Counted from the first letter of the stretch, positions 38,225-47,479 are shown. The stretch is 64,000 bases of DNA from Miltoncostaea sp050250915 (GCA_050250915.1 JBFWNT010000007.1:1-64000), one strand, 5' to 3'. A program made the numbers and translations. The notes: generated from the letters alone by a model not told the origin.

Positions 38225-39126
38225 CAGGGTGTCCCGAGCCGACCCCAGGTGGACAGGACGGCGTGGGCGGCGTACGGGACCGCCCAGGTGCTGAACCGGT
38301 CGGGCCGCAGCTCGCGGGGGTCCTCACCGATGATCGCGATGTCGCTGACCGCCCGGTCGATCCAGCTGGCGGCGGTGACGGCGGCGGCGCGGCGGACGCT
38401 CCCGACGACCTGCCCTTCGGGGAAGCATCCCCAGTCGCCGGCGACCTGGAGGCGCGCCTCCCCGAACTCCCGCTGGAGGGTGCTGGAGAGGTTGAGGCGC
38501 GGCGACAGCCGGATCGCCGTGTACGTCGCGCCGGGCTGGAAGCCGCCCTCGGGGCGCAGTTGGTAGTCCTGGTCCCGGACGAGGCTGGTCGCCGACTCCT
38601 CGGGGTGGAGGATGACGGCGCCGGGGGTCCGCAGGTCGAACGGAGCGAGGTCGATGAGGCCCCCACGGACGGGGAACGACCGGGTGCCGCCGGTGGGGCC
38701 GACGAACTCCCGCTGGTACCGCTCCGGCAGCACTGCGGAGGCGGCGACGACGAGGGACTCGATGAGGTCGTCGCTGGCGGTGTTGTCGATCTCCGCGGTG
38801 GTCTTCACGTCATCGACCGAGCACAGCCGGTACGACCCGATGAGGGCCTGCTCGACGGTGAAGTCGCCGTCGATGACGCCCTTCGCGGCGCCGGTGCCGG
38901 TCGCCGTCCACGTGTACAGGCCGTAGGTGGCGGCGGTGTACTCGGCGAGGTAGACGCCCGTCGACTCTTTCGTGACCTGGCTGTCGGTGCCGTAGACGTA
39001 GCTGATGGTGCCGCCGGTGGGGGGGCGAATCGCGTAGGTGACGGTGCTCGGGTCGGTGAGGGTGCCGTCCACGACGAAGGTGGTGCGGAGAAAGACGGTG
39101 TCGCCGGGCTGGTACAGGTCGCTCAC
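38224..39126 (-). CDS. Head-tail connector fused to an Ig-like domain
   Basis: Residues 1-90 look like a beta-sandwich (GDTVFLRTTFVVDGTLTDPS ... TYGLYTWTATGTGAAKG). The C-terminal 200 residues resemble gp6/gp15-like connectors: CSVDDVKTTAEIDNTASDD, LIESLVVAASAVLPERYQRE, and REFGEARLQVAGDWGCFPEG. The fusion would display a sandwich domain at the neck. GTG start overlaps the upstream stop. Confidence 0.7.
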   Translation of the reverse strand: MSDLYQPGDTVFLRTTFVVDGTLTDPSTVTYAIRPPTGGTISYVYGTDSQVTKESTGVYLAEYTAATYGLYTWTATGTGAAKGVIDGDFTVEQALIGSYRLCSVDDVKTTAEIDNTASDDLIESLVVAASAVLPERYQREFVGPTGGTRSFPVRGGLIDLAPFDLRTPGAVILHPEESATSLVRDQDYQLRPEGGFQPGATYTAIRLSPRLNLSSTLQREFGEARLQVAGDWGCFPEGQVVGSVRRAAAVTAASWIDRAVSDIAIIGEDPRELRPDRFSTWAVPYAAHAVLSTWGRLGTP

Positions 39127-40109
39127 GGGATCAGCACCTCCCCGGAGGCATCAGTGGCAGGCTCGGTGGCTCCGCAGATGGTGGCCTTCGCGGTGACGGC
39201 GCCGGCGACCCGAGACCGCGGCATGACGCGGCCGGTCACTCGGGCCGGGAAGGATGCGTCCGGATCGAATGCGGTGCCCGCTGTCGTGAACGTGATGGCC
39301 AGCGGGAGGACACCCTCGCCGAGGAGGGTGACGCGGCCGGCGGTCTGGACGGCGAAGGTGTAGTTGGCCGCGCTCGCGGCGAACCGCGTCGCGTGGCCAG
39401 CCGTGGCGAACACGGCGGTGAGCGACAGCGACGACGCACCGGCGGTGCCACGAACACCGGAGGTGGCGGCCGCGAAACCAAGGGGGAGGGTGCTCGCGCC
39501 CTTGGTAGTGCGCACACCGGCGGTGGTGGGGGTGAACGTGAGGTTGACGATCGAAGATCCGACGGTCGCCCCCACCTCGGTGGTGACGTTGAACACCAGC
39601 GGCAGCGAGCTCGCCCCGAACGTGGTGCGGACACCCGCCGTGGTGGAGGCGAACACCAGTGGAAGCGCCGAAGCCCCGAACCGGCCGACATAGGCGGTGG
39701 TCGTCGCCGCGAACGTCAGGGCGGCGGCGCTCGAGCCGAACGTCGTGCGGACACCCGTGGTGGTCGCAGCGAACGTGAGGGCAGCCGTCGATGCTCCGAA
39801 ACGGCCGAGGCGGGCAGCGGTCGTCGAGGTGAATGTGAGCGGCACCGCGGACGACCCCAGGACAACGCGGGTGCCGGAGGTGGTGAACGTGATGGTGACC
39901 GCCGCGGACGATGCGCCGAACGTGGTGCGGACACCGGCCGTGGTGGCGGTGAACGTGAGGGCCGCCGTGGATGCACCAAGTCGCGTCCGGACACCGGAGG
40001 TCGTCGCCGCGAACGTGAAGGCGGTGGTGCTCGATCCGGTGACGAGCGCCGCGCCGGAAGCGATCGGCGGGCGCCGCGCCCGCAGGACGTTGACGGAACC
40101 GAACCCCAT
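39123..40109 (-). CDS. Beta-repeat structural protein with thirteen ~20-residue repeats
   Basis: From ATG 40109 the 328-residue product consists almost entirely of units of the form G-A-S-x-x-A-L-T-F-x-x-T-T-x-G-V-R-T-x-F, about thirteen in a row (GASTAALTFTATTAGVRTTF is one). The alternating Thr, Phe and small residues predict a beta-solenoid or stacked adhesin fibre. Repeat copies differ mostly by conservative changes. Position among virion genes suggests a head or tail fibre, or a decoration. Family unknown. Confidence 0.7.
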   Translation of the reverse strand: MGFGSVNVLRARRPPIASGAALVTGSSTTAFTFAATTSGVRTRLGASTAALTFTATTAGVRTTFGASSAAVTITFTTSGTRVVLGSSAVPLTFTSTTAARLGRFGASTAALTFAATTTGVRTTFGSSAAALTFAATTTAYVGRFGASALPLVFASTTAGVRTTFGASSLPLVFNVTTEVGATVGSSIVNLTFTPTTAGVRTTKGASTLPLGFAAATSGVRGTAGASSLSLTAVFATAGHATRFAASAANYTFAVQTAGRVTLLGEGVLPLAITFTTAGTAFDPDASFPARVTGRVMPRSRVAGAVTAKATICGATEPATDASGEVLIP

Positions 40110-40113
40110 CAGA

Positions 40114-40611
40114 TCACTCGGTCCAGACGACCCAGGGGAGGCAACTGACCGAAACGCTGAAACTGACGCGGACCCGCAGGAACCGGGAGACCGCGACACG
40201 CGGCCGGGCGTCGGGGGGGAACCACACCCCGTAACCGGTCTGCGGGTGGACCTCCTGGCTGTCTAACAGGCGGGACGCGGTGATCGTCCCCTCCGTCACC
40301 GTCCCGTCGTGGACCGCCGTCGCCCCCGTCCCGCCGACACACAGGGATGCGGGGGCGTTCGGGTTGCCGAACGCGTCGGGGGTGAGGCTGGTCGCACCCG
40401 TCATGCCGACGTCGCAGTCGAGGAGGTACACCATCCCCGGCGGGTCGGCGGCAGCGACACCCTTGAACGACACACCCCAACCGAGGATGAGGATCTGGGT
40501 GGTGGATGGCGTCGCCACCTGCAGCATCGTCGCCAACGTCGTCTGCGTCGCGATCTCGGTGACGACACCGGCGGCGGTGTGGGACGCCCCGGCGATGTAA
40601 CTGTTGGACAC
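40114..40611 (-). CDS. Beta-rich virion protein candidate, 165 residues
   Basis: GTG start. TLATMLQVATPSTTQILILG, VSFKGVAAADPPGMVYLLDC and YGVWFPPDARPRVAVSRFLR predict a jelly-roll-like beta protein, possibly a fibre or decoration subunit. It lies in the structural unit between two unknown beta-rich proteins. Confidence 0.6.
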   Translation of the reverse strand: MSNSYIAGASHTAAGVVTEIATQTTLATMLQVATPSTTQILILGWGVSFKGVAAADPPGMVYLLDCDVGMTGATSLTPDAFGNPNAPASLCVGGTGATAVHDGTVTEGTITASRLLDSQEVHPQTGYGVWFPPDARPRVAVSRFLRVRVSFSVSVSCLPWVVWTE

Positions 40612-40624
40612 TGGGTGCCTCCCT

Positions 40625-41338
40625 CTACCTGTAGGCGCCGCCGGCGGCGAGGCCGACGGGGTTGCTGACGCGACGGGACCGCTTCTGGATGGGGGCGGCG
40701 GGCGCGAACGCCATCTGGATTCCGTAAACGATGTCTGCGGTGCTGATCGTCCCCGCCGTCGTCACCGCCGCCGCCGACGACTGATCCAACGTCCCTACGA
40801 CGAGGACGTGGTTCTCCGACACGGTTTTCACGCTGAGCCGCTGGGTGGTGCCGGAGGTGATCGCGTACGTCCGGCCGTTTCCGTTCGGCGACGCCCCCCC
40901 AATCCCGATGACACAACACCCGTTCTCCGCGGGGGTGATCGCCGTGGTCGTCCAGGTGGTGGCGCTCGTCGTGTCGTTGAACGTGGTGGACGTGACGCTC
41001 AGCGGCGTCGATGTCTGGCGGGCACCGCGGACGGCGAGGGTGACCGCCAACCCCTCCTCGGGACTGGCCCACCCGAACGAATACGGCCCGGCGCCGACGT
41101 CCTGGAACTTGCCGTAGTAGGTGCGGCCCCGGCCGTCAGTCGTCCCCTCCACGGCGGTTACGTCCGCGGTAAACCCGGAGGGCACACTGTTGGGTGCCCC
41201 CGCCGAGTTGAACGCCTCGATGACCACCACAACCCAGTCGCCGAGTGCGGCGCCGGTGGGGCCGGTGATCGACCAGGGGGTGGTGGTCGTCTCGACTTTG
41301 GTGTCGATGATCGACCCGCTGAGGTACGACGCCGGCAC
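40625..41338 (-). CDS. Beta-rich virion protein candidate, 237 residues
   Basis: The product alternates Thr-rich strands (TKVETTTTPWSITGPTGAAL, GDWVVVVIEAFNSAGAPNSV) in a way seen in phage fibre and decoration proteins with fibronectin-like folds. It ends in a basic KRSRRVSNPVGLAAGG segment. No family assigned. Confidence 0.6.
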   Translation of the reverse strand: MPASYLSGSIIDTKVETTTTPWSITGPTGAALGDWVVVVIEAFNSAGAPNSVPSGFTADVTAVEGTTDGRGRTYYGKFQDVGAGPYSFGWASPEEGLAVTLAVRGARQTSTPLSVTSTTFNDTTSATTWTTTAITPAENGCCVIGIGGASPNGNGRTYAITSGTTQRLSVKTVSENHVLVVGTLDQSSAAAVTTAGTISTADIVYGIQMAFAPAAPIQKRSRRVSNPVGLAAGGAYR

Positions 41339-42718
41339 CTAGACCTTCAGCGCCGCCAGCGCCTTGAACGCATCCACCAGCCCCGCCTTCGCGGTGCCCG
41401 TCGAGGTGTAGAGGCCGAAGTAGTCCTCCCGGCCCGTGCTCGCCCCGGGGGCACGCAGGTCGCGGTTCATGTAGTAGAAGAACCCGCGGTACCGGGCGCC
41501 GTGGGCGGCGATCAGGGCGGCATCCACGACGCGCAGCGTGTCGCCCGCCTGGGCGTACGTCATGTTCCGCGCCCACCCATAGTTGTCGTCGAGGGTGCGG
41601 CCGTTGTCGGTCGCGAACCCATACTCGGTGACGAGGTACGACGCACCCGAGCCGAGGCGCGAGAGCATCTGATCGACGCGGGCCTTGTAGGTCGGGCCGT
41701 ACGGGTGGATCGCGGCGATGCCGAGGGACGCGATCGTCGGGACCGCCGCGAGGAGCTGCGACTCCCAGTTCGACGAGTTGTCCCCCGCCCCCTCATACAC
41801 CAGGGGGATGCCGTACTGGGCCGCCGCGTCATAGGCGGCCTTGAACGCCCGGGCGTAGTCCCCGCCACGGTTCTGGGTGCCCTTATACGAGAAGGCGTTC
41901 TCGTTGCCGAACTCGATGCCGACCACCGAATCCTTCAACCCCGCGTCCACCAGAGCCTTCGCGAGCGGCCCGATCGTCTGGGCCTGCGCCGCCGACGGAA
42001 TCGTCCCGTTGTTCCAGCCGAGGAGCACCAGCACCTTGCGGCCCTGCGTCTTCGCCGTCTGGACGTAGCTGACGATGCCCGCCGCGCTCGAGCCGAGGTC
42101 GAACTCGCGGCGCACCGCCTGGGCGGTGAGGCCATTGATGCTCGCGTCGGCGGGTGACGTCGGCTGGTCGATCACCACACCCATCAACCGGACCGACGAC
42201 CCCGACGAGGGGGGCGGGGCGGGCGGCGGGTCAGTCGTCGGCGGCGGGGTGGTGGCGGGCCACGTGATCGTCTTCTCCGACGCCCAGTGGGCGACGCCAT
42301 CCGTCCCGATCCAACACCACCCGTAGCTGACCGTCTGACCGGGCTTCGGGACCGGCGTGTACGACGTCGCCGACGCAGCCTGGTCACGGTACTGGGGGGA
42401 CGCCCCCGGGTCCTTCACCTGGTATCGGGAGACCACGGCACCCGACGGTGGCGCCCACACGAGGACGGCGTTGCGGATCTCGAAGGTGCCGGGTGCCGGG
42501 CCGGCCGCCGGAGGCGGATCCGGCACCGGGTCGGGGTCGGGCACCGGGTCGGGGTCGGGGTCGGGCTCGGGGTCCGGGTCAGGTTCCGGCGCTGGGTCGG
42601 GTGTGAACACCTCCAGCCCCGCGAGCCGGGCCGCCACCGCATCGAGCGCGGCCTTGGCGGCGAGGAGGTCTCCTGCCAGGGCGGCCTTCGCCGCCTCGGT
42701 GATGTCACCAGCCATCAC
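41339..42718 (-). CDS. Virion-associated TIM-barrel glycoside hydrolase candidate
   Basis: The 459-residue product has a short helical head (1-36), a rigid Asp-Pro linker (EPDPDPEPDPDPDPVPDPDP, about 41-70), a fibronectin-like domain (78-155), a Pro/Thr linker and a TIM-barrel of the GH-A clan type (about 175-455). GIEFGNENAF places an acid/base Glu at 273 after strand 4, and LVTEYGF the nucleophile Glu at 365. This layout suggests a tail-borne depolymerase that cuts a surface polysaccharide. GTG 42718 overlaps the upstream stop; ATG 42715 is an alternative. Confidence 0.72.
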   Translation of the reverse strand: MMAGDITEAAKAALAGDLLAAKAALDAVAARLAGLEVFTPDPAPEPDPDPEPDPDPDPVPDPDPVPDPPPAAGPAPGTFEIRNAVLVWAPPSGAVVSRYQVKDPGASPQYRDQAASATSYTPVPKPGQTVSYGWCWIGTDGVAHWASEKTITWPATTPPPTTDPPPAPPPSSGSSVRLMGVVIDQPTSPADASINGLTAQAVRREFDLGSSAAGIVSYVQTAKTQGRKVLVLLGWNNGTIPSAAQAQTIGPLAKALVDAGLKDSVVGIEFGNENAFSYKGTQNRGGDYARAFKAAYDAAAQYGIPLVYEGAGDNSSNWESQLLAAVPTIASLGIAAIHPYGPTYKARVDQMLSRLGSGASYLVTEYGFATDNGRTLDDNYGWARNMTYAQAGDTLRVVDAALIAAHGARYRGFFYYMNRDLRAPGASTGREDYFGLYTSTGTAKAGLVDAFKALAALKV

Positions 42719-43107
42719 GCCGCCACCGTGCCGAGGGTGACCGTATGCGACCCCGAAGGGATCACGAACGTGTCACCGGCGGTCACCGACTTCGACGCCG
42801 CCAGGTCATCCGAGAACAGGAAATTCCCCGAAGTGGACGCATCCCAGGCGCTGATGTGGCTGTACGTCTCCGTGTTGGAGACGTTCGTCCACGTCACATC
42901 CGCGTCGGTGGCCATCGACCCGGCGGACGCGGCCGCGTAGGACACCTGCTTGCGGGTCGTCTCCGCCGCCGCGTTGCTCGTGCCGGCGGCGCCGGGGTCC
43001 CCGGTGTGGAGCTTGAACCACACCTGGGTGGGGGCGGTGTAGTTCGTCGCGTTGCCGATCGCGTCGAGGATGGCGTTCGCCACCGACGCCTTCAGTCCGA
43101 CGGTCAT
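42715..43107 (-). CDS. Phage tail-fibre-like protein
   Basis: The 130-residue product has the sequence pattern of a small family common in actinophages: ANAILDAIGNATNYTAPTQV, WFKLHTGDPGAAGTSNAAAE, NTETYSHISAWDASTSGNFL and VTAGDTFVIPSG. It is generally annotated as a tail fibre component. Confidence 0.75.
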   Translation of the reverse strand: MTVGLKASVANAILDAIGNATNYTAPTQVWFKLHTGDPGAAGTSNAAAETTRKQVSYAAASAGSMATDADVTWTNVSNTETYSHISAWDASTSGNFLFSDDLAASKSVTAGDTFVIPSGSHTVTLGTVAA

Positions 43108-43295
43108 CGTGCGCTCCTCGTCATCGGTGTTGCCCCTCGGCGCTCCGGGTTCTGGTGGCCGGGCTGGCGCAGCTGGGCGCGCAGGTCGGCGATCTCCGCC
43201 TCGACCTCCTGGCGCGACTCGGTCGCGGGGAGGTGGTCGAGCGACACGCGCAGCGAGGCGATCAGCCGCTCAATCTGCTGGGGGGTCATCGTCAT
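43104..43295 (-). CDS. Small helical protein after the capsid gene
   Basis: The 63-residue product (MTMTPQQIERLIASLRVSLD ... EVEAEIADLRAQLRQ) is a coiled coil. It lies just downstream of the UUCG hairpin, and its stop overlaps the next ATG. Confidence 0.55.
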   Translation of the reverse strand: MTMTPQQIERLIASLRVSLDHLPATESRQEVEAEIADLRAQLRQPGHQNPERRGATPMTRSAR

Positions 43296-43306
43296 GTGGA
43301 AAGGCG

Positions 43307-43330
43307 GCGGGGCCCCCGAAGGGGCCCCGC
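43307..43330 (-). terminator. Strong UUCG hairpin after the capsid gene
   Basis: GCGGGGCCCC and GGGGCCCCGC form a perfect ten-base stem, with UUCG as the loop on the minus-strand transcript, an unusually stable tetraloop. CGCCTTTCC follows, so it may be a partial terminator or an mRNA-end stabiliser that lets capsid exceed the downstream genes. Confidence 0.65.
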
Positions 43331-43342
43331 AGGGTCGATGGG

Positions 43343-44740
43343 TTACGGGAACGTCGGCGTCGAGAGGCCGGTGCCGCGGATCGACGAGATCGCCGTCGGG
43401 TACCGGTCGGGCATGAACGCCGAGTAGTTGTAGAGCTGGATCTTCACGCTGAGGGCCCCGGACAGGACCTCGTAGAGGACACGGGTGCGGATGTCCGACT
43501 CCCACAGCCAAAGGTCGCCGCGGCGGACGATCAGCACCACGTCGTTCGTGGTGCCGGCGGCGTCGTTGGTGGGGATCGCCGCAGCCGACGTCAGGACCGG
43601 CAGGCCCTGCATCGTCCCGACGAACGACTGGGAGATCACGCCGTCCTGGGTGCCGGTGCTGTTCATCGGCCCCTGCGCCGCGAACGGCACCACCAGCGGC
43701 CGGCCAGTCGAGTCGGACTGCGCGAGCAGCCAACCCCACCGGCGGGGGTGCATCACGATCAGGTCCGGCGGCAGGTACCGGGCGGTGTGCATCTGCTGGA
43801 TGCCGTCCGCCAGCTTCGCGTACAGCGACCCGGCGGTCGGCGCCGCCGACGTGTAGGTGACGGCCTGGGTGCCGGACGTGCCGATGATCCCCGGCCACCC
43901 GTTCGTCGGCACCGTCGCGCCGCCGATCGTGGTCTCCATCCGGTTCGCGTGCAGCGACGCGAGCTCGGGGAGGAAGAACCCGTCCACCATGTTGATCGGG
44001 CTGAACTCCACCGACTGCAGCGACGTGTTGATCTCGCCGGCGACGGTCTTCACGGTCGCCTGGGCGGTGCCGCCGGTCACCATGTCCTGCGTGGCGATCG
44101 CCGTGTTCTGCGCCGTCTGGAAGTGGACGGAGCCACCGGTCGTCACCTTCGGGACGATGATGTTCTCGGTGCCCTGCGGCAGCGGCCGCGACCCGATCGC
44201 GTTGCACAGCGGTCGGCCGGCGCGGGCGATCGCCGCGAACTCCTCCACCAGCCACAGCGGCGGGACCATCTCGCCGATGCTCGTGGTGTCGGTGGTCGAC
44301 GAGGCGCGCAGCTCCTTGCTCATCTCCTGGCGGTGGCGCTGGAGGCGCTGCTGGGCGTCGGCGTTCGGCGCCTCACCCGCCGGGGGGTACGCCTGCACGA
44401 GGTCGCGGATGAACGACTGGCCGGCGATGCCGGCGCGGCGACCGTAGGTGAGTGGCTCCGACACGACGCGGGCGTCGCTGCCCGCCGCGGGGGTCCGCTC
44501 CGTCTGCGGCTCGGGGATCTCGGGGAGGTCCTCGATGTCGCCGAGGGCCTTTGCGGCGGCGGCGCGGCGCTCGAATCCGGACTTGATCCGGTCGTGCTCC
44601 TCGGTCGCCTCCGTGACCGTCTGCTCCAGGGCGGCGATGTCCTCGTCGGAGGTGCCGTCCGGTGCGTCGCGGACGGCCTCGAGGGCCTCGCGCATCTTCT
44701 TCTGGGCGGCCTCCAGGGCCGCTCTCTGCTCAGGCGTCAT
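43343..44740 (-). CDS. Major capsid protein, HK97 fold, with scaffold-like N-terminus
   Basis: The 465-residue product has a charged coiled-coil head (EQRAALEAAQKKMREALEAV ... EEHDRIKSGFERR, about 1-75), serving as the delta/scaffold domain cleaved by the protease. The HK97 shell domain follows (IGEMVPPLWLVEEFAAIARA, PRRWGWLLAQSD, and VYEVLSGALSVKIQ-like strands near the end). Its position after the prohead protease with ATGA-type overlap is standard. Confidence 0.88.
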   Translation of the reverse strand: MTPEQRAALEAAQKKMREALEAVRDAPDGTSDEDIAALEQTVTEATEEHDRIKSGFERRAAAAKALGDIEDLPEIPEPQTERTPAAGSDARVVSEPLTYGRRAGIAGQSFIRDLVQAYPPAGEAPNADAQQRLQRHRQEMSKELRASSTTDTTSIGEMVPPLWLVEEFAAIARAGRPLCNAIGSRPLPQGTENIIVPKVTTGGSVHFQTAQNTAIATQDMVTGGTAQATVKTVAGEINTSLQSVEFSPINMVDGFFLPELASLHANRMETTIGGATVPTNGWPGIIGTSGTQAVTYTSAAPTAGSLYAKLADGIQQMHTARYLPPDLIVMHPRRWGWLLAQSDSTGRPLVVPFAAQGPMNSTGTQDGVISQSFVGTMQGLPVLTSAAAIPTNDAAGTTNDVVLIVRRGDLWLWESDIRTRVLYEVLSGALSVKIQLYNYSAFMPDRYPTAISSIRGTGLSTPTFP

Positions 44741-45546
44741 GCGCCCGTCCTTTCGATCAGTGCCAGCCGGGCACGCGCCTTCGCGCGCGCGACGACGAGC
44801 CGTGGGGACTGACCCACGCCGCCCTCCTCAACCGGAGCGACAGCGATCGCGCCCTCACGAACTGAGCGACGCGGATGGCCCTCGCCCGGGGTCCAGAGCC
44901 GCGGGGGCTCCGCCTCAGGCGAGCGACCGATCGCAGCTGCGTAGCTGCGAAGCGTGGAGATGGTCTGCTGGTACGCCCCGCGGGGGCAGACGCAGACGTC
45001 GAAGAGGTCGGCGATCTCGAGGATGCGGTAGTGGTCCTCGAACCGGCCGTCCGGAAGATCCCGCTGCTCGGGGTCCTCGTCGGCGATGGTGAAGGCGAAC
45101 GACGCCTGACGAGCGATCCCGTCCCTCATCTTCGGGACGACCCGCTGGACGTCGATGTCGTCGCGAGCGACCTTCGCGCTGAAGCGAAGCCCGACGTGGT
45201 CCTCGGAGAGGGTTAGGCGCCCGCGCTCCTCAGGGGCGTCCGTCGCGGCGATCGAGGCCTGCATGTCGTGGACGTAGTTGAGGTGGACGAGCGTGCGCCT
45301 CGGGTTATCCGGCGGCAGCGCCATCCGCGCGAGCACGTTGGTGAACGCGCCGGGGGCGATCTCCTCGGTGACGCGGCCGAACTTCCCGTCGAAGAGGACC
45401 GTGCGCTTGTCGGAGACGGCTGCGTAGCCCTCGATCAGCCACGTCCCGTCGCCAGTCTGCGCGGCGTCACGGAAGTTGACCTCCGTGATGGGTGCGACGG
45501 CATAGCGAAGTTCCCGCTCGGCGGCGGGCTCGGTGGTGCTGTGCAT
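44737..45546 (-). CDS. Prohead protease, HK97 (S78) family
   Basis: The 269-residue enzyme trims the scaffold domain during head maturation. LIEGYAAVSDKR, the catalytic His region HLNYVHD and the nucleophile region ARQASFAFTIAD with Ser are visible, and FEDHYRILEIADLFDVCVCP follows. A basic Ala/Arg tail ends the protein. Confidence 0.85.
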   Translation of the reverse strand: MHSTTEPAAERELRYAVAPITEVNFRDAAQTGDGTWLIEGYAAVSDKRTVLFDGKFGRVTEEIAPGAFTNVLARMALPPDNPRRTLVHLNYVHDMQASIAATDAPEERGRLTLSEDHVGLRFSAKVARDDIDVQRVVPKMRDGIARQASFAFTIADEDPEQRDLPDGRFEDHYRILEIADLFDVCVCPRGAYQQTISTLRSYAAAIGRSPEAEPPRLWTPGEGHPRRSVREGAIAVAPVEEGGVGQSPRLVVARAKARARLALIERTGA

Positions 45547-45554
45547 CTGGCCTC

Positions 45555-46838
45555 CTACCGGCGGGGTCGGGTCTGGTGGCGCGGGGCCGTCGTGGCCGGC
45601 GCCTGGGGCGACTCTTGGGGAGTGCCCTGGTCGGGCGGAGGGTCAGCGTTGGGTGCCCCCCCGACCGGCGTCGCCTGCAGCTCGTCGCCGCCCTCGATGG
45701 GCGGCCAGCCGAGCGGGACGCGGGCCTCGTTGGCGGTGATGATCCCCACCTGCTTCAGCTGGTGGAAGACCTCCGCCATCGTCGCGGCGTCACCGCGCAG
45801 CAGCTCCGACACGTCGTGGTAGGGGCGGAACTTGCTGCGCGCGCCGAACAGGTCGGGGTCGTCACCGAATGCCGCCTCGACGCGCTGGAGGCGCGGCATC
45901 AGGTGGAGGCGCACCATCCACGAGAGGACCTGCACGAAGTCACGGTCCGTCGGCCGCCCCAGCAGCTCCGGCATCCAGTCGAAGATCCGGGCGGTGTCGG
46001 TGAGCGACAGGTTCTCCGTCTCGACGAACTGCGCGTCCTTCAGGCTCACCGGCAGGGTCGTGATGTCGCCGCCGCGGCCGATGAGGTTCGCCCGCCCCGG
46101 GTTGCCGCGGTTGCGCTCATCCCACAGGTCGAGGAACTCCTGCGCCTGGGCGCGGGTCACCTGGGCGGGCATCTTGATGACGACCCCGGGTCGGGCGTCG
46201 TTGCGCAGGTACCGCTGCGCCATCTGCGACTGCGCGAGCGTGCGGCCCAGCGCGTCGGCGTGACGCTGCACCGGCGACCGCGCCCACGGCGCGCCGCGGG
46301 GATCCCAGCCGCGGACGTGGAGGATGTTGCCGCCAGGGATCTCCACCGGCGACGAGTCGGGCCGCAGGAACGTGTAGGTGCGCACCCGCGTCTTGGGGTC
46401 CACCTTCAGCCGGATCCGCTCCGGGTCGAGGAGGATGAGCTCGCCGACGCGGGGCCCGTCCCACACCTTCAGGGCGGCGGCGTTGCCGTACCCGTCGACG
46501 TGGCTGCTGAGGTCCGACCAGAACTCGTGGCCGGGGCGGCTGCTGTCGGGCTGGTCGAGCAGCTGGTTCTGCCACTTCCCGCGGGCGAGGGTGCGGACCT
46601 TGCGGTCGGGGCTGACGTCGTACACGTCGAGGGGGAGGCCGGCGGCGAGGACGGCGGGCTGGCGGATCGCCTGCGAGACGGCGGAGAGGGACTCGGCGCG
46701 TTCGCGGGTGACGACGATGCCGCTGTCGCTCATGCTGACCGACGACCAGGAGGGGATGCTGGAGTCGCCCCACTCGCCGGCGGCACGGCGAAGCCGCCCC
46801 GGCCGGATCGACCGGAGCACGTAGTCCATCGCGTTCAC
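45555..46838 (-). CDS. Portal protein
   Basis: The 427-residue product forms the dodecameric DNA-entry ring. HK97-type features include SDLSSHVDGYGNAAALKVWD, VKVDPKTR-like strands, NILHVRGWDPRG and DWMPELLGRPTDRDFVQVLS. The GTG at 46838 overlaps the stop of the glycosyltransferase before it. The tail is Pro/Gln-rich. Gene order portal-protease-capsid is classical, but four glycan genes separate portal from terminase. Confidence 0.85.
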   Translation of the reverse strand: MNAMDYVLRSIRPGRLRRAAGEWGDSSIPSWSSVSMSDSGIVVTRERAESLSAVSQAIRQPAVLAAGLPLDVYDVSPDRKVRTLARGKWQNQLLDQPDSSRPGHEFWSDLSSHVDGYGNAAALKVWDGPRVGELILLDPERIRLKVDPKTRVRTYTFLRPDSSPVEIPGGNILHVRGWDPRGAPWARSPVQRHADALGRTLAQSQMAQRYLRNDARPGVVIKMPAQVTRAQAQEFLDLWDERNRGNPGRANLIGRGGDITTLPVSLKDAQFVETENLSLTDTARIFDWMPELLGRPTDRDFVQVLSWMVRLHLMPRLQRVEAAFGDDPDLFGARSKFRPYHDVSELLRGDAATMAEVFHQLKQVGIITANEARVPLGWPPIEGGDELQATPVGGAPNADPPPDQGTPQESPQAPATTAPRHQTRPRR

Positions 46839-47479
46839 GGCTTCGCGGCCTCCATGATGTCGAGGAGGTCCTGCTCGACGATGCGGCGCTGGGCGTCGAA
46901 GCCGTCCCAGGCGCCGGGGGTGGTGCTGGTGGACCGGCCGCCGAGGTGGGCGATCGCCCAGGGGGCGCGCATGAGCCGGACGCCGCGGCGGACGGCGCGC
47001 AGCGACAGCTCGACGTCCTCCCAGTACGGCTTGGGGAACCGCTCGGCATCCCAGGGGCCGACGTGCTCCCACGTCGAGCGGGTGGCGGCGACGCACCATC
47101 CCTCGACGTAGGGGACGGGGAGGCCGCGGAGGGTCTGGGTGCCGATCGACGGGCCGTAGAGGGCGCCGTCCTCGACGTCCGCGCGGACCTGGTCGATCCA
47201 GGAGGGGTCGCCGAGGATGTCGTTGTTGAGGAACACGACGATGTCCGTCTTCACGAACTCGGCGCCGTGGTTGTTCGACTCCGCGAACCCCATCGACGAC
47301 CAGCCCTCGGTGCCGCCCGCCCTGGTCACCGTGAACCCAGCGTCGAAGAACCCTCCGTCCGAGTCCGGTGCACCGTTGTTCACGATGACGACCTCGTCCG
47401 CGCGCGCGACCGCCTGGGCGTAGTCGGGCAGCAGCTCGGGGTGATCGATCCAGGGGGTGACGATGCCGACGGTCCTCAA
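46835..47479 (-). CDS. GT2-family glycosyltransferase, rhamnosyltransferase-like
   Basis: The 214-residue product starts at TTG 47479 (TTGA overlap). The GT-A core is visible: VGIVTPWIDHPELLPDYAQA, VIVNNGAPDSDGG, ESNNHGAEF, and the DXD-like loop VVFLNNDILGD, then PYWEDVELSLRAVRRG with the catalytic base region ED. It resembles polymyxin/rhamnosyl GT2 enzymes acting on proteins or wall glycans. Confidence 0.82.
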   Translation of the reverse strand: MRTVGIVTPWIDHPELLPDYAQAVARADEVVIVNNGAPDSDGGFFDAGFTVTRAGGTEGWSSMGFAESNNHGAEFVKTDIVVFLNNDILGDPSWIDQVRADVEDGALYGPSIGTQTLRGLPVPYVEGWCVAATRSTWEHVGPWDAERFPKPYWEDVELSLRAVRRGVRLMRAPWAIAHLGGRSTSTTPGAWDGFDAQRRIVEQDLLDIMEAAKP

